From Amycolatopsis nalaikhensis (GTDB lineage: Bacteria; Actinomycetota; Actinomycetes; Mycobacteriales; Pseudonocardiaceae), in contig NZ_CP127173.1 in the NCBI RefSeq assembly GCF_030264295.1, positions 8,625,501 to 8,689,500 on the forward strand: DNA of 64,000 nt, written 5' to 3'. Positions 58,256 to 64,000 of this stretch are shown here, in pieces; the first letter of the stretch is position 1, and each line of letters starts with the position of its first letter. Both the position numbers and the translations under genes were made by a program. The notes under the pieces are model-generated. The model saw only the letters and a program-made list of their open reading frames with translations, searched no databases and was not told the DNA's origin.

Positions 58256-59386
58256 ATGGAACCCTTCCGCATCGACGTCCCGCAGGCCGACCTCGACGAA
58301 CTGCACCACCGGCTCGCCCGCACCCGCTGGCCCGGCGAGCTGCCCGGCGCCGGGTGGGACTACGGCGTCAGCGAGCCCTACCTCGCCGAGCTCGTCTCGT
58401 ACTGGCGGGACGGCTTCGAGTGGCGGGCGCAGGAAGCGCGGCTCAACGCCCACCCGCAGTTCACCACCACCATCGACGGCCAGCGCGTGCACTTCCTCCA
58501 CGTCCGCTCGCCCGAGCCCGACGCGACGCCCCTGATCCTCACCCACGGCTGGCCGAGCACGGTCGCCGACTTCCTCGACCTCCTCGGCCCGCTCACCGAC
58601 CCGCGCGCCCACGGCGGCGACCCGGCCGACGCCTTCCACGTCGTCGCGCCGTCGGTGCCCGGCTTCGCGTTCTCCGGCCCGACCCGCGAGCGCGGCTGGA
58701 ACACGCGGCGGGTCGCGCGGGCGTGGGCCGAGCTGATGCGGCGGCTCGGGTACGAGCGCTACGGTGCCCAGGGCGGCGACTTCGGCAGCATCGTCTCCCC
58801 CGAGCTGGGCCGGGTCGCGCCGGAGGCGGTGCTCGGCGTGCACGTCAACGCCGTCGCGAACGCCGGTGTCCCGACCGCACCCGGCGACCTCGAGCGGCTG
58901 TCCGAAGCGGACCGGAAGGTCGCGAAGGAGAACGAAGCGTGGTGGTACGGCCATTCCGGCTACGCCACGCAGATGGCGACCCGGCCGCAGACCCTGGCCT
59001 ACGCGCTCAACGACTCCCCCGCCGGGCAGCTGGCGTGGAACCTGGAGTGGTTCGTGGACTGGGACCCCGCCGCCACCGAGCAGACTCCGGTGTCGCGCGA
59101 CGCGATCCTCACGAACGTGACGATCTTCTGGCTCACCGGCACCGCGGGCTCGGCCGCGCGCCTCTACCTCGAGGCGGGCCAGGACGGCTGGGGCGAGCGC
59201 CCGGCGCCGTCGGGGGTGCCGACGGCGGTGGCGAACTTCCGCGGTGACCACGCGATCCGCGGTCTCGCCGCGCTGTCCAACACGATCACCCGGTGGACGG
59301 AGTACGACACCGGCGGCCACTTCGCGTCGCTGCAGGCGCCGGAGGAGCTGGTGCGTGACGTCCGGGAGTTCTTCCGCGGCCGCTAG
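58256..59386 (+). CDS. Epoxide hydrolase (EHN-type alpha/beta-hydrolase)
   Basis: 376 residues. The EHN N-terminal domain (FRIDVPQADLDELHHRLARTRWPGELPGAGWDYG) packs on an alpha/beta-hydrolase core. The oxyanion loop is LTHGWPSTVADFLDLLGPL, the nucleophile Asp near 175 is in AQGGDFGS, and a C-terminal His is in YDTGGHFASLQAPEEL. The Asp nucleophile rather than Ser marks it as an epoxide hydrolase that opens epoxides to diols. Its TAG stop shares CTAG with the stop of the convergent TetR gene (59383-59386), the same arrangement that the IS481 element has invaded at 1.35 kb. Confidence 0.9.
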   Translation: MEPFRIDVPQADLDELHHRLARTRWPGELPGAGWDYGVSEPYLAELVSYWRDGFEWRAQEARLNAHPQFTTTIDGQRVHFLHVRSPEPDATPLILTHGWPSTVADFLDLLGPLTDPRAHGGDPADAFHVVAPSVPGFAFSGPTRERGWNTRRVARAWAELMRRLGYERYGAQGGDFGSIVSPELGRVAPEAVLGVHVNAVANAGVPTAPGDLERLSEADRKVAKENEAWWYGHSGYATQMATRPQTLAYALNDSPAGQLAWNLEWFVDWDPAATEQTPVSRDAILTNVTIFWLTGTAGSAARLYLEAGQDGWGERPAPSGVPTAVANFRGDHAIRGLAALSNTITRWTEYDTGGHFASLQAPEELVRDVREFFRGR

Positions 59387-59991
59387 TCCCTTGTGGACGC
59401 TCGACGGCGGCGGGGTGCGACGGCGCCGTCGAGCAGCGGCCGCAGCTCCTCGACCACCGTGTCCAGCGGCGCGACGTCCTGGTGCGCCCGCGCCAGGACG
59501 ATCGCGCCCTCCAGCGCGCTGAGCATCAGGACCGCGAGCGACGCGCTGCGCGCGGACGGCACGCCGAGCTGCTCGAGCGTCTCGGCGACCGGGCGCCGCC
59601 AGCCCTCGAAAGCTTTGCCGACGGCTTCGCGGAGGGTGTCGCTGGTCGCCGCGGTGTCGGCGACCGTCGCGACCAGCGGGCAGCCGCCGTCGAAGCCGGT
59701 CTCCGTGAACTCGTCGCGCCACTGGGCGGCCATCGCGGCGAAGAGCTTCCCGGGGGTCGGGTCCTCGAGCTTGGCGGCGACGCGGGCGACGCGCCGGGCG
59801 GCGTAGTCCCCCGCCCAGGCGATCGCCTCGGAGATCAGCTGGTCCTTACCGCCGGGGAAGTAGTGCTGCAGCGACCCCCGCGGGGCTTCGGCGTGGGCGA
59901 CCACGTCCCGCAGGCCGGTCGCCCCGACACCCTGGACCCGCACCAGCTGCGCGGCGCTGAGCACCATCCGCTCGCGCGGTGTCCTCGTCAT
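59383..59991 (-). CDS. TetR-family regulator (LmrA/YxaF type)
   Basis: 202 residues. The HTH is RMVLSAAQLVRVQGVGATGLRDVVAHAEAPRGSLQHYFPGGKDQLI (about 8-55), followed by the TetR_C_3/LmrA C domain with FDGGCPLVATVADTA, a conserved Cys segment of this group. ATG 59991 has AAGGAGG upstream, and the 5' 146 bases overlap the end of the acetyltransferase gene in another frame. Operators ATGAC....GTCAT occur just before it and twice at the acetyltransferase start, so it probably represses both genes in one transcript. Confidence 0.87.
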   Translation of the reverse strand: MTRTPRERMVLSAAQLVRVQGVGATGLRDVVAHAEAPRGSLQHYFPGGKDQLISEAIAWAGDYAARRVARVAAKLEDPTPGKLFAAMAAQWRDEFTETGFDGGCPLVATVADTAATSDTLREAVGKAFEGWRRPVAETLEQLGVPSARSASLAVLMLSALEGAIVLARAHQDVAPLDTVVEELRPLLDGAVAPRRRRASTRD

Positions 59992-60484
59992 CGGCTGCCT
60001 CCTTCATGACGTCCGTCATGGTAGCCCAGTCCGGGACGACGACGGCGAAGTCGCGTTCGCCGCGTTCGTAGGACGGCACCGGGCGGAACCCTTGGCGCAG
60101 CAGGAGTGCTTCGGCGCCCTTGTTGCCGGTGCGGACGGTGGCGCGCACGGTCCAGCCCGGCCACCGCCCGGACGCCCACAGCCATCGGCTCAGCGCGTTC
60201 CCGATGCCACGTCGCTGCCACGCGTCGGGGACGAGGATCCCGATTTCGGCCTCGCCCGGGGTTTCCGAGACGAAGTTGAGCAGTCCCACCGGCAGGCCGT
60301 CCCGGGTGGCCAGCAGGGTGACGCCGGCGAGCAGGAAGCGCTGGTAGCGCTGGAACACCTCCGCGGGGCGAGCCGGGCCGCCCATGAGGAAGCGCTGCCG
60401 GAGGCTCTCCGGCGAACAGGCCGCGACCAGCGCAGCGACGCACTCCCGGTCGGCCGGGCGGTCGCCCAGCTCCCGGATCTCCAT
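59846..60484 (-). CDS. GNAT acetyltransferase with C-terminal extension overlapping the TetR gene
   Basis: 212 residues. GNAT core (1-165): the acetyl-CoA pyrophosphate loop is DAWQRRGIGNALSRWLW, after EIGILVP; strands VGLLNFVSET and VRATVRTGNKGAEALLLRQGFRPVPSY follow. About 45 further residues (KEAADDEDTARADGAQRR...) are Arg/Gly/Pro-rich and come from antisense-like reading of the TetR start, so the natural stop may have been lost. ATG 60484 follows TATGAC by seven bases inside an operator, so it is probably leaderless; an ATG four codons earlier is possible. Substrate unknown; resistance-type acetylation is possible because a TetR protein controls it. Confidence 0.75.
   Translation of the reverse strand: MEIRELGDRPADRECVAALVAACSPESLRQRFLMGGPARPAEVFQRYQRFLLAGVTLLATRDGLPVGLLNFVSETPGEAEIGILVPDAWQRRGIGNALSRWLWASGRWPGWTVRATVRTGNKGAEALLLRQGFRPVPSYERGERDFAVVVPDWATMTDVMKEAADDEDTARADGAQRRAAGAGPGCRGDRPAGRGRPRRSPAGVAAALLPRR
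60006..60019. promoter_or_regulatory. TetR operator copy A (ATGACGTCCGTCAT)
   Basis: Palindrome with arms ATGAC/GTCAT, 15 bases before the TetR start codon and inside the acetyltransferase coding region. Confidence 0.65.
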
Positions 60485-60496
60485 GACAGCTGTCAT
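60483..60496. promoter_or_regulatory. TetR operator copy B (ATGACAGCTGTCAT)
   Basis: Perfect 14-base palindrome covering the acetyltransferase start codon and its -10 element. Confidence 0.75.
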
Positions 60497-60532
60497 AGTC
60501 CCATGAGAGCACGATGCGACGCGAAGCACACT

Positions 60533-60546
60533 ATGACGGCTGTCAT
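60533..60546. promoter_or_regulatory. TetR operator copy C (ATGACGGCTGTCAT)
   Basis: Same arms, extended to CTATGAC/GTCATAG (60531-60548), 50 bases upstream of copy B, centre to centre (about five helical turns). Confidence 0.72.
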
Positions 60547-60663
60547 AGATCACGAGCGCGACGAAGGACCTGAGGTGATGAGAAGGGGTTGATCTGGGAG
60601 AACGTCCCGGAGGCCGGAGGGCGGAAAACCACTCCCCTCCATGTCTAACGTATAGCGCACCCC

Positions 60664-60684
60664 CGGGCTTGCGGCAAGACCCCG
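60664..60684 (+). promoter_or_regulatory. Rifamycin-associated element (RAE)-like inverted repeat
   Basis: CGGGCTTGCGGCAAGACCC: CTTGC-G-GCAAG in a GGG...CCC frame. It agrees at 17 of 19 positions with the RAE consensus as I recall it (GGGGCTTGCGGCAAGGCCC), found before rifamycin-inducible resistance genes. It ends about 70 bases before the rox start; CACAAT at 60693-60698 may be the -10. Confidence 0.85.
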
Positions 60685-60751
60685 GTCGTGCCGCACAATT
60701 CTCGGCCGAAGCCACTACCTGCGCGAACGCGGGTGATTCAAGGGGGTCTTT

Positions 60752-62179
60752 TTGTTCGACGTGATCATCGCCGGCGGCGGGCCGACCGGCGTGATGCTGG
60801 CGGCCGAACTGCGCCTGCACGGCGTCGAGGTGCTCGTGCTGGAACGGGACGCGGAGCCGACGAAGGTCGTCCGCGCGCTCGGCCTGCACGCGCGCAGCAT
60901 CGAGGTGATGGACCAGCGGGGGCTGCTGGAGCGGTTCCTCGAACTGGGCACGAAATACCCGGTCGGGGGTTTCTTCGCCGGAATCCCGAAGCCGTCACCG
61001 GAAAAGCTGGACACCGCGCACGGCTACACGCTCGGCATCCACCAGCCCGTCATCGACCGGCTGCTGACCGAGCACGCGCTCGAGCTCGGCGCCGAGATCC
61101 GGCGCGGGCACGAGGTCACCGGGCTGAGCCAGGACGAGGAAGGCGTCACGGTCGAGCTGGCCGACGGCTCGCGCGAGCGGGGGCGGTTCCTCGTCGGCTG
61201 CGACGGTGGCCGCAGCACCGTGCGCAAGCTGCTCGGTGTCGCGTTCCCCGGTGAGCCCAGCCGGATCGAAACGCTGCTCGGCGAGGTCGAGGTGGGTGTG
61301 TCGCGGGAGGTGATCGACACCGCGAACGTCGAGGTCCGCAAGACCCAGAAGCGGTTCGGCTTCATGCCGGTCGAAGGCGGCACCTACCGCGTCGGCGTCC
61401 CGGCCGAGGGCGTCGCCGAGGACCGCCGGACGCCGCCGACGCTCGAGGAGCTCAAGGAGCAGCTGCGCAAGACCGCCGGGACCGACTTCGGCGTGCACTC
61501 GCCGCGCTGGCTCTCGCGCTTCGGCGACGCGACCCGGCAGGCCGAGCGCTACCGGGTGGGCCGGGTGTTCCTGGCGGGCGACGCGGCGCACGTCCACCCG
61601 CCGACCGGCGGGCAGGGGCTCAACCTCGGCGTGCAGGACGCGTTCAACCTGGGGTGGAAGCTCGCCGCCGAGGTCGGCGGGTGGGCACCGGAGGGGCTGC
61701 TCGACAGCTACCACGCCGAACGCCACCCGGTGGCCGCCGACGTGCTGAACAACACCCGCGCGCAGATGGAGCTGATGCAGCTGGAGCCGGGCCCGCAGGC
61801 GGCGCGGCGGCTGCTCGCGGAGCTGATGGAGTTCGACGAGGTGAACCGCTACCTCACCGAAAAGATCATCGCGACCGGCATCCGCTACGACTTCGGCGAC
61901 GGCCACCCGCTGCTGGGCAAGCGGCTGCGCGACATCGGCCTCAAGGGCGGGCGCCTCTACTCGCTGCTGCATCAGGGCCGCGGGCTGCTGCTCGACCAGA
62001 CCGGCGCCCTGTCGGCGGCGGGCTGGGCGGACCGGGTCGACCACGTCGTCGACGTCAGCGAGGAGCTGGACGTGCCCGCGGTGCTGCTGCGCCCGGACGG
62101 CCACGTGGCCTGGACCGGGGAAGACGACACCGGACTGGCGGACGCGCTGCGGAAGTGGTTCGGCGCGCCCACCGCCTGA
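60752..62179 (+). CDS. rox: FAD-dependent rifampicin monooxygenase-like enzyme
   Basis: 475 residues, class A flavin monooxygenase. FAD motif IIAGGGPTGVMLAAELRLHG (5-24), Arg/His segment RALGLHARSIEVMDQRGLLERFLELG, the DG motif LVGCDGGRSTVRKLLGVAFPGEP near 148 and the GD motif FLAGDAAHVHPPTGGQGLNLGVQDAFNLGWKL near 277. The wording of the LHARSIEVMDQRGLLERF and LDTAHGYTLGI regions is that of Rox/RIFMO, which hydroxylates the rifamycin naphthoquinone and linearises the antibiotic. TTG start with AGGGGG upstream. RAE-like element before it and a HelR-like gene 29 bases after it make the assignment strong; other aromatic substrates remain possible. Confidence 0.85.
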   Translation: MFDVIIAGGGPTGVMLAAELRLHGVEVLVLERDAEPTKVVRALGLHARSIEVMDQRGLLERFLELGTKYPVGGFFAGIPKPSPEKLDTAHGYTLGIHQPVIDRLLTEHALELGAEIRRGHEVTGLSQDEEGVTVELADGSRERGRFLVGCDGGRSTVRKLLGVAFPGEPSRIETLLGEVEVGVSREVIDTANVEVRKTQKRFGFMPVEGGTYRVGVPAEGVAEDRRTPPTLEELKEQLRKTAGTDFGVHSPRWLSRFGDATRQAERYRVGRVFLAGDAAHVHPPTGGQGLNLGVQDAFNLGWKLAAEVGGWAPEGLLDSYHAERHPVAADVLNNTRAQMELMQLEPGPQAARRLLAELMEFDEVNRYLTEKIIATGIRYDFGDGHPLLGKRLRDIGLKGGRLYSLLHQGRGLLLDQTGALSAAGWADRVDHVVDVSEELDVPAVLLRPDGHVAWTGEDDTGLADALRKWFGAPTA

Positions 62180-62208
62180 ACGCTTTGCTCCGACGACTAA
62201 GAGGGATT

Positions 62209-64000
62209 GTGTCAGCACAGGGGTACGAAGAAGAACTGCGGGCCGAGCGCGCCCACGTGGCAGGGCTCTACGACCGGCTCGACGCCGAACGCGTGCGGGT
62301 GAAGAGCGAGTACGAGGCGGCGTTGCGGGGTGACGGCGCGGGCGCGATGGAGCGCGACGTCGGCGTGCGCGCGCTCGGCCGGGAGGTGAAGCGGCTGGAC
62401 GTCGTGGACAACGGGCTGTGCTTCGGGCGGCTGGACGCCGTCTCCGGCGAGCGGTCCTACATCGGGCGGATCGGCCTGTTCGACCAGGACGACGACTACA
62501 AGCCGGTGCTGCTCGACTGGCGGGCGCCCGCGGCGCGCCCGTTCTACACCGCCACCGGCGCGAACCCGGAGGACATGCGGCGGCGGCGCCAGTTCCACAC
62601 GCGTGGGCGCGCGGTGCTCGGCTTCACCGACGAGGTCCTCGGCCGCCCGGGCGAGGACGGCGACGGCGACCCGGACGCGGCGTTGCTCGCCGCGGTCAAC
62701 GCGCCGCGTGGGGAGGGCATGCGCGACATCGTCGCGACCATCCAGGCCGAGCAGGACGAGATCATCCGGCTCGACCACCCGGGTGTGCTGGTGATCGAAG
62801 GCGGCCCGGGCACCGGGAAGACGGTGGTGGCACTGCACCGCGTCGCCTACCTGCTCTACACGCAGCGGGAGCGGATGGAACGCCACGGCGCGCTCGTCGT
62901 CGGGCCGAACCCGGCGTTCCTGCACCACATCGGGCGCGTCCTGCCGTCCCTGGGCGAGACCGACGTCGTGTTCACCACCACCGGCGGCTTCGTGCCGGGC
63001 CTGCACGTCACCGCCGAAGACGCCCCGGAAACCGCCCGGCTCAAGGGTTCGCTGAAGATCCTCGACGTGCTGAAGGCCGCGGTCGCCGACCGGCAGCGGC
63101 TGCCGGCCGAGCCGATCCCGGTCCAGCTCAAGGACGTCACGGTGCGGATCGACGCGGAGACCGCCGAGTGGGCGCGGCAGGAGGCGCGCGACAGCGGGCT
63201 GCCGCACAACGAGGCCCGCGCGGTGTTCACCGACATCGTCACGTACGTGCTCACCGAGCGCGCGATCGGCCGGATCGGCCGGGGCTGGCTGAGCCGCGAC
63301 GACCGGGAGGAGTGGGAGCAGTTCCGGGCGGGCCTGCTCGCCGAGCTCGCCGCCGACGAGAAGTTCACGGCGGCCCTCGACGAGCTGTGGCCCATCATGA
63401 CACCGGAACAGCTGCTGGCGGAGCTGTACTCCTCACCGGAGCGGCTGCGCGCGGCCGGGGCCGACCAGACGCTGCTGCGGACCGAAGGCGACGCCTGGAC
63501 CGTGTCGGACGTGCCGTTGCTCGACGAGCTGGTCGACCTGCTGGGCCGGGACAAGGCGGCCGACAAGGCCGCCGAGCAGGCCGCTCAGCGCGAGCGGCAG
63601 GCCGAGGCGGAGTACGCCGAAGGGGTCATGGAGGTGATGAAGCTCGACCGGGAGGAGATGGACGAGGACATCATGCTCTCGGCGGAGAACCTGCTCTACG
63701 CCGAGGACCTGGCGGAGCGCTTCGTCGAGCACGACACGCGCACGCTCGTCGAACGCGCGTCCGCGGACCGGGACTGGACCTACCGGCACGTCGTCGTCGA
63801 CGAGGCGCAGGAACTGTCCGAAATGGACTGGCGGGTGCTGATGCGGCGCTGCCCCGGCCGGTCGTTCACCGTGGTGGGCGACCTCGCGCAGCGCCGGTCG
63901 GAAGCCGGGGCGCGGTCGTGGGACGCGGTGCTGGCGCCGTACGTGCCCGGCCGCTGGGTCTACCGGTCCCTGACGGTGAACTACCGCACCCCGGCCGAGA
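62209..64000 (+). CDS. helR: HelR-like RNA polymerase-associated ATPase (HelD family), partial
   Basis: 597 residues visible; the frame is open at the window edge and family members have about 700-750. The N-terminal coiled coil (SAQGYEEELRAERAHVAGLYDRLDAERVRVKSEYEAAL) is the arm that enters the polymerase secondary channel. Walker A is EGGPGTGKTVVALHRVAYLL near 196, Walker B is HVVVDEAQELSEMDW near 530, then VVGDLAQRRSEAG. A charged middle segment (about 380-500) corresponds to the clamp-opening domain. HelR-type members displace rifamycins from RNA polymerase and confer tolerance. GTG 62209 with AGAGGG upstream; 29 bases behind rox, so it probably shares the RAE-controlled transcript. Confidence 0.85.
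   Translation, partial: MSAQGYEEELRAERAHVAGLYDRLDAERVRVKSEYEAALRGDGAGAMERDVGVRALGREVKRLDVVDNGLCFGRLDAVSGERSYIGRIGLFDQDDDYKPVLLDWRAPAARPFYTATGANPEDMRRRRQFHTRGRAVLGFTDEVLGRPGEDGDGDPDAALLAAVNAPRGEGMRDIVATIQAEQDEIIRLDHPGVLVIEGGPGTGKTVVALHRVAYLLYTQRERMERHGALVVGPNPAFLHHIGRVLPSLGETDVVFTTTGGFVPGLHVTAEDAPETARLKGSLKILDVLKAAVADRQRLPAEPIPVQLKDVTVRIDAETAEWARQEARDSGLPHNEARAVFTDIVTYVLTERAIGRIGRGWLSRDDREEWEQFRAGLLAELAADEKFTAALDELWPIMTPEQLLAELYSSPERLRAAGADQTLLRTEGDAWTVSDVPLLDELVDLLGRDKAADKAAEQAAQRERQAEAEYAEGVMEVMKLDREEMDEDIMLSAENLLYAEDLAERFVEHDTRTLVERASADRDWTYRHVVVDEAQELSEMDWRVLMRRCPGRSFTVVGDLAQRRSEAGARSWDAVLAPYVPGRWVYRSLTVNYRTPAE

Noticed and set aside
1..64000. tRNA, rRNA, CRISPR arrays, replication origins
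   Set aside because: No cloverleaf, rRNA-like or regularly spaced repeat pattern was noticed on reading; a tRNAscan or CRISPR search would be the decisive check.

Overview
The window is about 72% G+C, with short intergenic spaces, many GTG and TTG starts and many TetR, ArsR, IclR, MarR and HxlR regulators. It carries a DUF574 (actinobacterial) methyltransferase, a mycothiol-type DinB protein and a DasR-type sugar uptake operon. All of this points to a soil actinomycete. Repeated intergenic AATGA(C/G)TCATTC hairpins and the gene content resemble Amycolatopsis or a close relative; that genus call is inference. No rRNA, tRNA or CRISPR array was seen. Most of the window is accessory chromosome rather than core.

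Layout. 1-5.0 kb: end of a TauE-type permease, a PLP enzyme, an IS481-family element sitting exactly in a stop codon, then a Cys-containing ArsR-like regulator divergent from folE and a flavin reductase. 5.0-9.2 kb: a DevS/DevR-like two-component system, a flavin-binding protein and a SigD/ShbA-type sigma factor. 9.2-13.9 kb: an IclR regulon (MFS carrier, CoA-transferase, HMG-CoA-lyase-like enzyme) with matching promoter/operators at both ends. 14-18.4 kb: a secreted DUF1996 protein, an ArsR/MFS efflux pair under a four-site operator array, and a secreted SH3 protein. 18.5-23.2 kb: dasABC plus a GH3 hexosaminidase behind two dre-like DasR sites. 23.4-28.4 kb: a quinate/shikimate catabolic regulon (TetR, MHS transporter, dehydrogenase, dehydroshikimate dehydratase/HPPD fusion broken by one base).

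28.3-38.3 kb: an FHA protein, a large membrane Fe-S oxidoreductase, two small unknown proteins, a nitroreductase, a PAS-GGDEF-EAL protein with a degenerate EAL domain, a secreted hydrolase, a P450 and a DUF574 methyltransferase. 38.4-47.6 kb: a LacI-controlled oligosaccharide locus (secreted GH3, ABC importer, GH31), fitting xyloglucan or isoprimeverose use. 47.6-52 kb: a TetR/aldo-keto reductase pair, an anti-sigma-type ATPase, and adjacent IS5/IS427 and IS110 elements. 52-60.5 kb: small regulator/enzyme pairs (pentapeptide/TetR, YceI/MarR-GST, SDR, HxlR/DinB, epoxide hydrolase, TetR/GNAT).

60.6-64 kb is the most notable stretch: a near match to the 19-bp rifamycin-associated element, then a rifampicin-monooxygenase-like gene and a HelD-type ATPase matching HelR, still open at the window edge. 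Together they look like an inducible two-layer rifamycin defence (drug inactivation plus RNA polymerase rescue).
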